Assembly (NCBI GenBank): GCA_029747015.1
Contig: JAKOGI010000004.1
Coordinates: 147,001 to 211,000 of the forward strand
DNA length: 64,000 nt
Source of the DNA: Carnegiea gigantea
Lineage: Eukaryota; Streptophyta; Magnoliopsida; Caryophyllales; Cactaceae
Reading direction: 5' to 3'
Below the pieces are notes generated by a model that was given only the letters and a program-made list of their open reading frames with translations, ran no database searches and was not told where the DNA came from. Shown here one piece after another: positions 32,945 to 44,735 of this stretch (the first letter of the stretch is position 1; the number at the start of each line of letters is the position of its first letter). The translations under genes were made by a program, and so were the position numbers.

Positions 32945-33140
32945 GCACATTCTTTTCGTTTGGTAAATAAAGGTTGGTAAATTGGTAAAATTGGTGAAGA
33001 TTTGTAGAAGCTAGTAGAAGTTCTTATTATTTTTTGGGGGGGATGATTAGTAGAAGTTCGTTAATGTTGCAAAATATGGGAAAAAGTTGACAGAAGTTGG
33101 AGAATGCCGGTAAGAAATGTAAATGATGTTGGAGTTGATT
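32945..33140 (+). repeat. GTTGG/GTAGAAG-type repeat tract
   Basis: Imperfect repeats such as GGTTGGTAAATTGG and TAGTAGAAGTT, on the same strand as the tracts at 848, 34240 and 39260. The element type is undetermined. Confidence 0.4.
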
Positions 33141-33389
33141 CAAAGAAAGAGAGAAATTAGTACAATTAATTTTGGCGAGTAATCTTCACTGATTCTGTTT
33201 TGATTATTGTGATTATTCTCAACATAATTATACTGATTTTCCCAACCAAATTACCACAATTAGTTCTGAGTTTTCTCCATCAATTCAGCGTTTATTATTC
33301 TTGCCATTTTTGCTATCTCCCTCTCACTATAAATTGAGCATCTTGCAATAGTTTCAGACAGAAAGAAAAACACACTCCTTCTAAATAAG

Positions 33390-33968
33390 AGTGGCAACAG
33401 ATCGGATTCGGATCGGATGAGTTATCATCCGCATCCATCATCCGCTTTTATCCGCTTCATCTAATCCATCCATTATCCGCAAAATTTCAATCCAATCCAT
33501 CCGCCACCATCCGCGGGTGATGGATGGATGGATGGATGGATCGGGTTATGAACAGGTGATGAAAGTTTAGATGTAATATGTTAGCAAATTTATGAGAAAA
33601 AATAAGTTTTGTCTTTTAAAAAGTCCAAAAAAGATATTTAGGCCAAAGAAATGAATAAATATCATATTTATCATATTAATTTTGACAAGAAATTACAAAT
33701 TAGTAATATAATCATTCAGAAAATGGGTAAAATTTAAATGAAAAAAAAGTAAACTAATTACAAATGGAGGATAAACAAGTGAATGTATAAGCGAGTGATG
33801 AATCAGGTGACGGGTCAGATGGGGTATCACCCACCTCCAACTCGATCCATCAAACCATCATCCATTGTCCATCCGTCATCCATATATTTCCGATTTTCAC
33901 TCGCTGTTTCAGGTCGGGTGGAATGGATATCCATCGGATGCAGTGAAAATTTCGCCCCTACTCCTAAA
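33390..33968. mobile_element. Small repeat element with GGATGGATATCC-type ends
   Basis: The left part (33390-33560) is rich in CATCCATCCGC words and ends in a GGAT pentamer run. The right part (33850-33968) ends GGATATCCATCGG...CGCCCCTACTC. The two ends are imperfect inverted partners (GAGTGGC / GCCCCTACTC). The right end is homologous, in inverse orientation, to 39964-40130. It looks like a non-autonomous DNA transposon; the TSD is unclear. Confidence 0.45.
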
Positions 33969-34239
33969 CCTTCTCCTAAGATTTTCATTTTGAATAATTG
34001 ATCAACGATCCTCATCGTTGTTCATTCCAGTACACCGTTCGGACAACTAGTTATGTATCCCTAGAGATCTATTGCTCACACATCCCCGGTGTATAGTTGG
34101 GAAGCAAATTCGGCTTTAGACTAGTGATATACCATGCCACGACTTCGAATTTCGTTCCCAAATCAAATAAGTTTGTTGATTGGCTATTGGTTACAACTCT
34201 ACTTTTCTAACAAATGAGTGGGGATTTTTTTTGAAATTT

Positions 34240-34375
34240 TTTTGAAGAGGATTGTTAAGAATTGGTAGAAATTAGTATAATTGGTTAGAGCTGAAAAAGA
34301 TTGGAATTGTTTGTAAAAGTTGATAAAAGTTGGTGGAAGTTAGTGAGAGTTAGTAAAAATTGATAAAAGTGGATT
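34240..34375 (+). repeat. GTTGGTAGAAGTT-type repeat tract
   Basis: About ten imperfect copies of AGTTGGTAGAAGTTAGT-like words. The tract resembles that at 32945-33140, about 1.1 kb away and on the same strand. Confidence 0.4.
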
Positions 34376-34662
34376 CACCGACGAAAGTAACATGCCTTAG
34401 ATGAAGGCTTTTGATTTTTTTTTTCTTGGCTAAAGTTATGTGAGCTCATTTAAAACTATATTCTAAACTTGTTTTGAGCTCATTACAACTATGCTGTTTT
34501 TAATAGATACAGGCCTTAGACTTTTGCATATAACTCCGATGAAATAAATTAGTCCTTAAGAGTGGTAAGTGGTAAACAATAAAGAGTAACGAAGAGTGGT
34601 ATAAACAATTGAAAATAGATATGAAATAGTACAATGTGGTAACAACGATAAGGGCTTCTTCA

Positions 34663-35295
34663 TTATAAGCATGTAAACGTTTAGCGGGTTGAACTCGTTT
34701 GAAGTATTTTCAAGTGGTGAGAGCGTTTAGGTTTAACAGTGAGTGGGTTAGAGTAGGATGGAGCATTTTTCGAGTATTTATGATTATTGAAATATTTTTT
34801 GTGCAATGATTGTGATTTTTGTAATATTAGTTCGCATTACATCTATAAAAATTATGCAATTAAAGAATTTAACATCAGTACAATACATTCTGAAGTGTCA
34901 GTTTAGTGGTTGAGATTGTTAGGAAGCAAGTCACAGCGTTAGGCATCATGCGGTGATATTTTTGTGCCGAGCGATAATATTCATTAGATATATAAAAACA
35001 TAATAACTATTTGCGTAAGTAATAATATTCTGCAGGTATCCAACAAATCTTTGTTCCTTTTTTTTTTTTTCAATTGATCGTTAACGCTAACGAAAAATAT
35101 TTTTTTTGTTAACAATAACGCATTGGTATTTCTAAAATGATTATGAACAGTTATCGTTTAGGAGCAGGAGGAAGTGTTTTGGAGTGGTTCGTAGCGTTTT
35201 AGAGCGTTTAGAAAGAGCTGTTAGTGGGTTAGATCGAACACTTAAGAGCGGTTCCAAGCAATTTAGAGTGGATAGCGATTGTAAAATGCTTATAA
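34663..35295. mobile_element. Possible non-autonomous DNA transposon with short inverted ends
   Basis: A perfect 10-bp inverted repeat TTATAAGCAT (34663-34672 and 35286-35295) bounds a segment whose two flanks are rich in GAGCGTTT and GTGGGTTAGA words, as in subterminal repeats of hAT-like elements. No TSD was found, so the call is weak. Confidence 0.35.
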
Positions 35296-36476
35296 CAATC
35301 ATGCTTCAATTACGATTTGAGTAGTTGGAAGTGGCTAAAGGCAATAAGAGACAGCAAGTGATACACCAATGATAGCATGAAAGGTCATATAAAAGTCATA
35401 TTCTTTTCGAGGGTAACTTAGGGTGGGAATTGAAAAGGAGTACAATGGAATAGGACTTTTTGGAATGGGGGAAAATGATAGAAGAGAGTAAGATTTTTCT
35501 AGAACAAGTCACTTTTTTTTGAGTTTTTTTTTTTTTTAAGTTTGCTGCATGGAGAGTATAAACTATAAAGAGTTGGATTTTTTTAAAAGCAATAATTGAA
35601 AATTTGGGGTTTTAGCCATGGAGAAAAAGGCCCAAAGCGTTTGGATTTATTTTAAATTAGGTGTGAGACCGAAAATTTATACCGACACAGAATATGCCAT
35701 TTTAATGAAAACATCCGGTACGATGTAGAAACATTAGGCAAAAAACCCCAGAGAGGCCAAACGAGCCAAACGTGGTGCCTGCGAAGCGAGCCAGGGTGGG
35801 GGTTGGGGGGACTACAATAATTAAGGGCTACGTCCCAATGGACACGCGCAGTGTGCTAATGGGAGCCACTGAGAGAGCTACCAATTTACAGAGAAAAAAG
35901 AATTGAATGGTGACAAATAAAGTTGTCTAAATCAATCAGTAGCCCCCAGTAGTCCGTACAAGTAGCCAGTAAGACTTCTCAGACTCAGACTGATGGACAG
36001 TGAAGGTGGTGAGTGTGACAGCGATAAAGCCAATCCCCCCTGCTTCAGAGTTGATGAGTCTCCCTCCAGATAATCACTACTTCTACTACTACTAGTAGTA
36101 CGACTACTACTGACTCTCTCTTTCTTCTTTACCATTTTTGCCGACTTCTCTTTCTTCTTAGTAGTTACTATTTCTGCCCCCACATCTCTCTTGGTTCCAA
36201 TTCCAAATCTGGGCTCCTGTTTGCCTACATTAGTATCCATCCATTTCTCTCTTAAAAAGGAAAACTATATTCCTTTTATATCTTTCATCTTTGTATCTGT
36301 CTCTCTTTCTTTCTTGCAAACATCCCATTCAGTATAGTATATATGCTGCCTAGCTACCTGCCCTAAATTAAAGCTGTGTTGTATCATTCACAAGGACTCA
36401 TGGGAGATACTCTACACTTGATGCCCCATACCAGATCTTTCTCCCAAATATCCCTTCTTTTTGGGTCTTCTTGATC
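35296..36476. other. Upstream region of the LSH gene
   Basis: Includes a GC-richer stretch (35760-35870) and a CT-rich stretch (36110-36320), as often seen upstream of plant genes. A 102-codon minus-strand frame (35932-36240), rich in Ser and Lys, has no recognisable domain and is probably an antisense effect of the CT-rich DNA. Confidence 0.4.
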
Positions 36477-36484
36477 TATAAATT
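36477..36484 (+). promoter_or_regulatory. Probable TATA box of the LSH gene
   Basis: TATAAATT preceded by GATC, about 160 bp upstream of the start codon. It would give a leader of about 130 bp. Confidence 0.5.
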
Positions 36485-36640
36485 CAAGGCCTACCTTCTT
36501 TTGCTTCGTCGTCGCCTTTGATTTACTTAGATAGATCTTTGCCTTACTTGGGTTCGACTGGGGCGTGTGCCCTAGTGCCAGTTTTGGGTGTTAATTGTGT
36601 CCGCAAATCTCGAGTATACATTCAAAGACTGTAGAACTAG

Positions 36641-37249
36641 ATGGATCTCATGGCGAATCAGGGGGAGAGTAGTAGTTCCATGTACGGGTACACTGCCCTT
36701 GAGGCGAGCCCCTTCAGCATCATGACCGCCACCAGTACCACCACCACTGCGGCCGCCACCTCTCTTACAGTGGTAGGGCCGGGAGGGTCCAGGAGCAACG
36801 AGCCGTCTCCGACCCGACCTGTCTCGGCCCTCCCCAGCCGGTACGAGAACCAGAAGAGGAGGGACTGGAACACGTTCAGCCAGTACCTGAGGAACCACCG
36901 GCCTCCGCTGCCCATGACGCTCTGCAGTGCGGCCCACGTGCTCGAGTTCCTCAGGTACTTGGACCAGTTCGGGAAGACAAAAGTCCACAACCACAACTGC
37001 CCTTACTTCGGAATCCCTAACCCCCCGGCCCCCTGCCCCTGCCCACTCCGTCAGGCATGGGGCAGCCTGGATGCTCTTGTAGGCCGTCTCCGTGCAGCCT
37101 ACGAGGAGCACGGCGGACGGCCCGAGAACAATCCCTTTGGGGCTCGGGCCGTCCGCCTCTACCTCAGGGAGGTTAGGGATTACCAGGCTAAGGCGAGAGG
37201 AGTGAGCTATGAGAAGAAGAGGAAGAAGCCTCCCCCTAAGCAAAAATAA
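36641..37249 (+). CDS. LSH: ALOG-domain (LSH/OBO family) transcription factor, 202 aa
   Basis: Single-exon gene, as is usual for this family. Residues 1-63 are a low-complexity leader rich in Ser and Thr. The ALOG domain spans about residues 65-191: '[20 protein letters not shown]', '[20 protein letters not shown]', the zinc-ribbon insert with C120, C132 and C134 and nearby His ('[18 protein letters not shown]'), and '[20 protein letters not shown]', '[20 protein letters not shown]'. A nuclear localisation signal, KKRKK (192-196), is followed by a short Pro/Lys tail. ALOG proteins are nuclear DNA-binding regulators of organ boundaries, meristem and inflorescence architecture and light responses. 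The first ATG is chosen; Met4 is an alternative. The domain is complete, with no stops or frameshifts. Which LSH paralogue it is cannot be decided without a tree. Confidence 0.95.
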   Translation: MDLMANQGESSSSMYGYTALEASPFSIMTATSTTTTAAATSLTVVGPGGSRSNEPSPTRPVSALPSRYENQKRRDWNTFSQYLRNHRPPLPMTLCSAAHVLEFLRYLDQFGKTKVHNHNCPYFGIPNPPAPCPCPLRQAWGSLDALVGRLRAAYEEHGGRPENNPFGARAVRLYLREVRDYQAKARGVSYEKKRKKPPPKQK

Positions 37250-39239
37250 GCTAATCCATGACTCATGACATGTTTCCTGAACCCTGAAGATAAAGATGAT
37301 CACGATCATGGTCATGATGGGGTCTACCCTTCTTCAAGGGTAAGTTCACTTCATCATATATATGCTTCAACCTCGGAACAAAATCTCTAATGTATTTAGT
37401 ATGCACTATAGTCTTAAAATTAGCTAGTGCTAATCTAGCTAGATGGATCATATATTTTGCTAAGGGTGTTTAATTAATGTCTGGTATAATAATGTTGAAT
37501 ATGGGTTTGGAGCAGTTTGATGAAGATGAGGCTAAACATATACTTTGGTAGTTGTTTCTGTGCGCTGAGATTGATCATGAAATATATATGCTGAGAGTTT
37601 TTAATTATGGCAGTCTGTGTTTCTTATTCTTCTGCCACTCTTGCCCTCTTCATTTTGGAAATCAGATCATGAGGATTTTCCACCGTTCAAATTAAATTGA
37701 GGATCAAGGTTTTTCTTTGTCACATCACATCATAGATATAAATATAAAGAAAATATTTTAATGTCTGTAATAATGTTAATTAAGTCCAGAAGCAAAAAAT
37801 CCATATACATGTTTACTTTGTGATGATTGTTGGACACTTTGATGGCTAAATGAAGGAGAAATCCAGAATTTTCCATGACAACAATGAAATCAAGCAATCA
37901 TGGGATCACACAATTATTGGAAGTCATGTACAAAACTGCTACATTGATTGATTGAGGAAAAACTCCAGAGATGTGCAAAAGTATTCACAAAAATGTATCA
38001 TATTATGTAATATAATGTATCCAGTTATCAATATTCATTTCTAACAAGGAATAAGCAGTTTATTTGCTTTTTTCCCCTATAATTAGTTGATTAGGAAATT
38101 AAAGCATAGGGTTACACAATATATCATTAAAGAGATAAGGTAACTCAAAAGGATATTAAGAATTATTGTCTTTATACAATGAATAATAATGCATAGTTGA
38201 TATAGCATTTTCGATTAGCATAATTTACATTGTAAGGAGTACAAGGATTTCCCTTCTAACTAGTTAATTAGACCTGAATTACTTTCTAACTTTAAGAGAA
38301 GGTAAGAATAGTTCTTTGAATTAATAACGGAAACTGAAAATGATCAGTAATAGAATGAGAAACATAGAGTATGCTTGAAAAATATCATATAAAGTTAAAC
38401 TGAAAAAATTAGCCCTATTTATTACAACACAAAACTCTTTCTAAAGTTCAGATTTCAGCATATCAGATGTCAATTCTGTTCAATTGATAAATTTTCTAAA
38501 ACAATATTAAACTATAAGTTAAAACTTTCCTCATCTGCATCTTTTCATATTTTATTTTTTTTTTAGTTAAAAAAAAAACCAATACAAAAACATGCATCTA
38601 TGGTTTGATTTTTCCCTGCTCACTGTCATCTAGCCATCTAGGCATGGACCAATTACATTTGATTAGATGTTTCTTTAATTTCCTTTTTTTTGTCAACCTT
38701 TTTTTTCCAATTTGATTTGATGTTTCTTGCAGATGTAATTGAACCATAGGAAGATTTGAGGGATTTGAAAATGGGAGCACCTTTTTCCACAGTATCCCAT
38801 CTCATCTAAATAATTAAATAGAGTTTGGTTGTTAGGTAATTAATTATTTGTTATAGAGGGTAATGGTATTGATTCAAAGAGGTAATCTTAAGAAAATCTT
38901 GTGATTAGGGGAAAAGACAGGGGGGTGTGACCCCACTTTCTTCTTTTTTAGACTATTTTCTAATCTAACTGGCCGACAATTACTTTTAAGCATGATTCAG
39001 TGATAGCTAGCCAGGCTCCCTTCGTTGCTTCCATTTTTACATGCAATATCGTCAATTGGGCATCGAATAATTGCATTTACTCTGTTCTCCTCATAGGCTT
39101 CTTAGTTTTGATTAGTCGATCTTAATTTGATAATTGCTTGATAAAAATTGTCTCAAAAGCTGTCAAATAGTGTACGAGCATTAGAGAAAATATCTTTAAA
39201 CACTACTGATATGACAGATAAATGTGTAATTAATGTTAG
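37250..39239. other. Downstream region of the LSH gene, no further gene seen
   Basis: AT-rich sequence that should hold the LSH 3' UTR and terminator. No second ALOG exon or other coding region was recognised. Confidence 0.5.
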
Positions 39240-39625
39240 CTACATAGTAGGTATTTTTTTTGTTGAAGTTGGTTGAAACAGATTGACAATTTTTTATATG
39301 ATAGGTATAAGTTGGTTAAAGTTGTGAAAAATTGGTTAAAGTTGGTTGAAGTAAGTTAAAATTGGTTAAAACTGATTTAAGTAGGTTGAAATGGATTGAA
39401 GTAGTTATTTTCTTTATCAAAGTTAGTGCAGTGGGATGAAATTGGTTGAGATTAGTAAATTAGGTTTATATAAACCTATATACATTTGGAATAAAATTTC
39501 CTCATTCCAAAGGTTGAACCAAACAAAATTTTATTAGGAATCAAAAATCATTCTCATGTTTGTTCGATATCATTCCTAATTCCATTTTATTTCTCATTTT
39601 TGGAATCAAACGGCCCCTAAGTTTT
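39240..39625. repeat. GTTGAAGT tract followed by ATTCC inverted-repeat segment
   Basis: 39260-39440 carries about twelve GTTGAAGTTG/GGTTAAAGTTG words. 39488-39600 contains GGAAT...ATTCC inverted pairs ending GGAATCAAACGGCCCCTAAG, typical of the termini of small non-autonomous DNA transposons. It is probably one degraded element. Confidence 0.4.
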
Positions 39626-39963
39626 TGCGTAATGCATTCGGAATCAATTAGTAGTTAATACATGAGGATATCACCTAATGAGGGTACGTCAAGTCGGATC
39701 TGCGGGTACTGAATGCGAAAAATGTGGAACCCTTTAGTCTCCGATCTACTTGCTTTATGACTTTTCTTTGGAACAAAAGGGAAGAGAGAGTGTTAATTAG
39801 TTGGTAGATCATTGATTATTTTTCACATTAAGCTAATCACAGAGAAAGGGCAATTGAGGAACAAAAAATTTTTAAGATGTTGTTGTGCCCCTGAGCGTCC
39901 CCTTTATTCTGTGGGGGAGAGCGTACATGTATGAATTGAATTTGAATGACGCAATTACATCTA

Positions 39964-40130
39964 AGAGTAGCAATTTCACCCGCATCCGATGGATATCCAT
40001 TTTACCCAATCCAAAAAAACGAGGGAAAAATTCGAAATATATGGATGATGGAAGATGATTTGACGGATTATATTGAATTCAGGTGATACTCAATCCGACC
40101 TGCCACCACATCCATGACCCACCGAATATT
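39964..40130 (-). repeat. Fragment homologous to the end of the element at 33390-33968
   Basis: CGCATCCGATGGATATCCAT and, further on, GAAATATATGGATGATGG match the right end of the 33390-33968 element read on the minus strand. The other end is not present, so this is a truncated copy. Confidence 0.5.
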
Positions 40131-41830
40131 AGAATGACTATCTTTTTCTATTAATTTGTTCGTAATTAAGCTATGTCTTCTTTACTCATAGTTGTTTAAC
40201 GTGAAAATCTTCATCTAAAGCAAAATTTATGAAACAATAATTTTCCATGCATGCGAAAGAAATCGATTCCAGCCCGACAGTGCCATGAACTGAATTAAGG
40301 AATGTATACTTAGACTTCTGCAGTGTTGAAAGCCATATATTAAGACAGTAATCATCAGAATACATGATAATGAATTATTGGTGGAATTTGGGGAAATAAC
40401 TCAGGTTACATTGTTACTTCAAGCAAGACTACTTAAAATGATTGAGGAATAATGCTTACGATAGTTAGATTACACGACACTTGATTATAAGAAATCATTG
40501 ATTTCCTGAGCTAGATGGTTTCATAAAATCTATAAATGAGAGAAATGATATCAATGATTTATTAAGCTTATTTTCTTTAAGTACCATCAGTTACTTTATT
40601 ACTTCAATTAGTGACTAGAGTCTTTAGGAGTTGTTATAAAAAAATTGGGTTTGAATCCTGTTCATATTAGCTTTCGCCACTCATTCGCACTAAAAAAACA
40701 AAAATTACGCATACTTTCTATGAAGCAAGTGAGATAATACTATTGAAGTCTCATCGTAAACTTGAAGCAATTGACATGATACTACTGATGTTTCACAATA
40801 AATTTTCATACATGGGAGGAGTTCATTCTAATTAAAATGAACTCATAAGGAATTGCTTAGAATAATCTTTCCCTGCATATGTGGAAGAGAGGCCCAAAAC
40901 CTGAAAACATTAACTTTTCATCATCAGATATTATTTGGCAGGAGAAAATTTTGATTTTCCAAATATGCTACCTGTTTGTACGTAATGCTTCTATTTTTCC
41001 CACTATTTTATTACTTCTGTTAGTGCCAGTATCCCCTCTTCTAGAGTATGTTTTATGTAAGAGAATTTCTTCAAAACAGCCTGTAATACATAACCCAAAA
41101 AGAAAAAGTTGGGCTTTATAATCAAAAATCTCAACTCAGGAGAGAAAAAGAAAGAGGAAAGAGAGGCATTTTCTTGTATCAGACGTATGAATGAATGTAT
41201 TGGTTTCAATGAATACAGTCTTTTTCAAATATATACAGGCCTCTGTTTCCAGATACTTTCTCAACCACCAAAAATCTAAAAAAATCTTGTAACTAACTGA
41301 CTAACTGCCTAATGCTAACATCAATAAATTATAGGACCAAATGTGTATTATTACTCCTGTACATAGGTCATTGAAGAGACTTAATTGAACACTCAATAAA
41401 AATGAAATTAACTTTATACAGACAATTTATGACACTATCTTGTGCCATCATGGAACAAAGCATCATATACATTTTAACCTCTCCAAATATACTTATCGTG
41501 CACGGGATTCATATTAGCCATTGCTAAAGAATTAACATGGTATCTGTTCACAGGCCATGGACATACCAAAGCGACAGTCAATTAGATCATGTAAGTGCTT
41601 AACTCCTCAACCCCCCCCCCCCCAAAAAAAAAAAAGCAACCATGAAGAAATATATAAGCGTGTGTCATTTAAACAGTAGCGTATCATAGAAAGTTGCAAC
41701 TTTTGATATTCTTGCACTATCTTATATGCCAAGAAGAGTTCTTCACAAGATTCCTGCTCCTACAATTCGTACGTTCTCTGCTGGGAAAAGTTAGATTCCC
41801 CCCCCCCCCCGGAACAAAAGCTGGATTATG

Positions 41831-41833
<3 letters not shown>
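40131..41833. other. Intergenic, no gene seen
   Basis: AT-rich sequence with C10-A11 (41612-41634) and C12 (41799-41810) homopolymer runs. The 80-codon frame at 40879-41121 lacks any recognisable motif. Confidence 0.5.

Positions 41834-41889
<56 letters not shown>
41834..41889 (+). repeat. (TA)28 microsatellite
   Basis: An uninterrupted TA dinucleotide run. Confidence 0.95.
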
Positions 41890-41892
<3 letters not shown>

Positions 41893-43120
41893 AAAACAAA
41901 CCTCATAAAATTTTGACATGTATCATTTTTGCAAAATTTTAAAGCTAATTAATAATTTTTATTTTTGTTAAAAAAATAAGAGTTAGTCAATTATAGATGC
42001 AGCATTTTCTCCCCCAAAAAAAAAAAAGAACTCATAAAGTTAATTACAATTTCAAAGATTTTCTTTTCAAATAAAAAAAACAATGCTCAATAATGATAAA
42101 ACATTATATTACGTTACTTTGGATCAAAAAATTATATCATATTACTAATATTCTCTATGAAAAAAATTTACTTCCAAAATTACTTAAAATAATAAATTAT
42201 GTTATAATAAATAAATGTACCGATTGCAGATAATCTACTATGCATTATTGGTTTCCAACTTTTACCAAACTTTGGCTACTACTCTGATATTTTATATATC
42301 ATTTATCATAAAAACACAATAATTATTATAGAAAGATATTTGTTTTTATCATTATTATCTTATAAATACAAATAATTATGAAATATCAGAGATATTAGAG
42401 TCGCTACAATCTCAATTATGAATACTATATATACAAGAGAATATTACCAAAACTAGTATCAAAATGTACCGATTTTGCTTTCGATTTTCAAAGCATGAGA
42501 GTTCTACCAATTATTGACATTAACGATAGTAAGATTACATATGGTATACCTTTGACACATATTATTGTTATAATATGTAAAAACTTACTACATTTTTCCA
42601 ATTTTTAGAGTATGAGAGTAGTGCAAATGAGTATTAATAATTTTGTGGTGGTAATAATATTTTCTTTTTTAACACATTCTTATTGTGATATTCTTATTGT
42701 CAAACTACAAACAATTACTACTTTTACAAATTTATGAGATTAAACATGCATCGCATTGGTGCTTAATACTAGTTAACTTTAAGTAGTGGAAAAGAATATG
42801 CATTTCTCTTTTAACAATAATCTTCACAAATCACTGCCAGTTTAATTAAGGCTCTTATAGTTTAATTGTACTACTAAGGACCTATGCATCATCCACTAAT
42901 TTATCTTTTAATTGGGTTAGCCCTTTCATATGAATATCGTAAAAAGTAAGGGATCTATTTTTTTATTAAGAAGTATATTTATTACTCATTCTTATGTACT
43001 ATTTTTGTTAAAACCACTATGCACATGACCGTTTTGAAAATCCTATTATATAAAGCATTTCAATTTATATATTTAATTAAGATTTGAGAAATATTAACCT
43101 ATGATCATATAAAACGTGAT
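41890..43120. other. Intergenic, very AT-rich, no gene seen
   Basis: No coding, repeat or regulatory signal was recognised. Confidence 0.5.
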
Positions 43121-43280
43121 GTAATGTATATCATACACCTAGGAGTGTGTACTCCCTCTTACCCCATATATATATATATTTTTTCAACGTGTATTTATCA
43201 TATAGACAATTTTTAATATGTGGCGGTGATATGGCTTGTAGAAGTTTGTACTCCTAAGAGTATGATATATATAGGCTTTG
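43121..43280 (+). repeat. Inverted-ended repeat family, copy 1
   Basis: It starts TATATCATACACCTAGGAGT and ends TACTCCTAAGAGTATGATAT, the two ends being inverted partners over about 20 bp, with a central AT run and an AACGTGTATTTATCATATAGA core. It shares this body with the 3' half of the SINE at 43299-43564 and with 57461-57606. Confidence 0.6.
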
Positions 43281-43298
43281 ATAACTAATTAGATTTAT

Positions 43299-43564
43299 GT
43301 GGGTGCCAACTAGCCTAATTAGTAAAGTATTAAAAGTTGCTTCCAAAGACTTAGGTTCGAATCCTGCCTGTAATGTATTCATATACCTAGAAGTATGCAC
43401 TCTCATTTACTAAGTGTACATATTTTTCTAACGTGTATTTGCCACATAGATAAATTTTAATATGCGACACTGATGTGGCTTATGGGAGTATACGCTCCTA
43501 GGAGGATGATATAGGCTTTGACCGACCTTTGCGCCTCACTACACCAACAAAAAAAAAAAAAGAA
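43299..43564 (+). mobile_element. tRNA-derived SINE, complete-looking
   Basis: Flanked by a perfect 9-bp duplication TAGATTTAT (43290-43298 and 43565-43573). The 5' part is tRNA-like, with box A at 43311-43328 (TAGCCTAATTAGTAAAG) and box B at 43354-43364 (GGTTCGAATCC), spaced as in tRNA genes. The 3' end is a run of about 13 A. The body beyond the tRNA part matches the inverted-ended repeat at 43121-43280. Confidence 0.8.
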
Positions 43565-43573
43565 TAGATTTAT

Positions 43574-44352
43574 TTAGAATTGATAACAGAGGATTGCAGG
43601 AACTCATCCATATTGTTTCTCCATTGCCACAAATTATATGTTACTTAGTGGAGTAACATACTAGATACATTTTTTAATGATGAATTTTGGTAGCTCATGC
43701 ATGAATTTTTTTAAAGCCGATGAACTCTTGTATAATCGGATCCATTTTTTAAACTGATGAATTTTTTAAACAAAGTAATGAACTTTTGCGTTCTGATGAG
43801 TTGTGCAACATCACTGATGAAGTTACATGCTTTTTTACACTTATTTTATTGGTCATATTTTATTTGAGTTCACTCCACAGTTTATTTGCCACAGTTTATT
43901 TGCGTTCTTCCATTAATATTAAATGTTTTACGATTTAATTATTATTTTTATTACTTGAGTTCTACTTTCATTCCTTATACAGATTAGATATTTTTGTATT
44001 TTTGCGTATGTGGATAAGATCTACTCACTGATTTATGACGCTTGCACTACTTGCAAAAAAAGTATCAGCACTTATGTATTTGCTCTAAATATACCTTGTT
44101 GTACATGTGCAACTCCAAATTTAACTCAAAGAAGCTATGGATAATGGGTTTTTATTGTTAAGTACTCTTGATTATACATTTTAAGTTATATGTTTACATT
44201 ATTATATACTATATTCTTCTATATGAATTATAGGTACTTCTTTAGAGTCTTATTGCTAGATCATACAGGTTATAGAATATTTATTATTCGTCATAAGGAT
44301 TATTTTTATAAAAGTCATATGTATTTATTCAAACTATCTACTGTAGCATACA
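43574..44352. other. AT-rich region with GATGAATT words, probably Helitron interior
   Basis: The sequence contains many GATGAATTT/GATGAACT words (43675-43830). It lies upstream of a Helitron-like 3' end, but no TC 5' terminus could be fixed. Confidence 0.35.
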
Positions 44353-44378
44353 CCGTGCAAAGCACGGGTCTAAACTAG
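44353..44378 (+). mobile_element. Helitron-like 3' terminus
   Basis: A 6-bp stem hairpin, CCGTGC-AAA-GCACGG (44353-44367), is followed after 7 nt by CTAG (44375-44378) and then T. A GC-rich hairpin just before a CTRR end next to T is the hallmark of Helitron 3' ends. The element would lie to the left on the plus strand. Confidence 0.6.
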
Positions 44379-44735
44379 TACTGATAAATTTAATGCAAAT
44401 GTGATGAATATTTTAACTTAAATAGATATTTCATTAATTTTCTTTAAAAAACAAATATAACTAATTACTTGTTCACGTAAAAGTATATACATAGAATCGG
44501 ATACATCAAATATTGAAGTTAGATGCTTCTTTAGACTTCTATTATAGTGTCATGTTCTGTTTAAGTTCAGTCTACAGTTCACTTAAATTATCAATACTGA
44601 TGAATTCAATACAAGTATGATGAATATTTTAACTTAAATAGATATTTTACTAATTTTCTTTAAAAACAAATATAAATAATTATTTATTGACGTAAAAAGT
44701 ATATATGTAGAATCGGGTACATCAAATATTTTACA
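44378..44735 (+). repeat. Direct duplication of a ~140-bp segment, 217 bp apart
   Basis: 44378-44517 and 44595-44735 share long stretches (ATGAATATTTTAACTTAAAT, then AGAATCGGRTACATCAAATA). The first copy begins exactly where the Helitron-like end stops. Confidence 0.65.

Noticed and set aside
35932..36240. 102-codon minus-strand Ser/Lys-rich frame upstream of LSH
   Set aside because: It is the complement of a CT-rich promoter or leader region, with low-complexity content and no homology that I recognise.
36572..37315. 247-codon minus-strand frame opposite the LSH gene
   Set aside because: It lies antisense to a well-supported ALOG gene, in GC-rich sequence where long shadow frames are expected, and it shows no known domain.
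41717..41942. Frames with poly(Ile-Tyr)
   Set aside because: They are translations of the (TA)28 microsatellite.
43311..43364. Possible functional tRNA gene (box A and box B)
   Set aside because: The rest does not fold as a tRNA, and the segment is flanked by a TSD and a poly(A) tail, so it is a SINE head.
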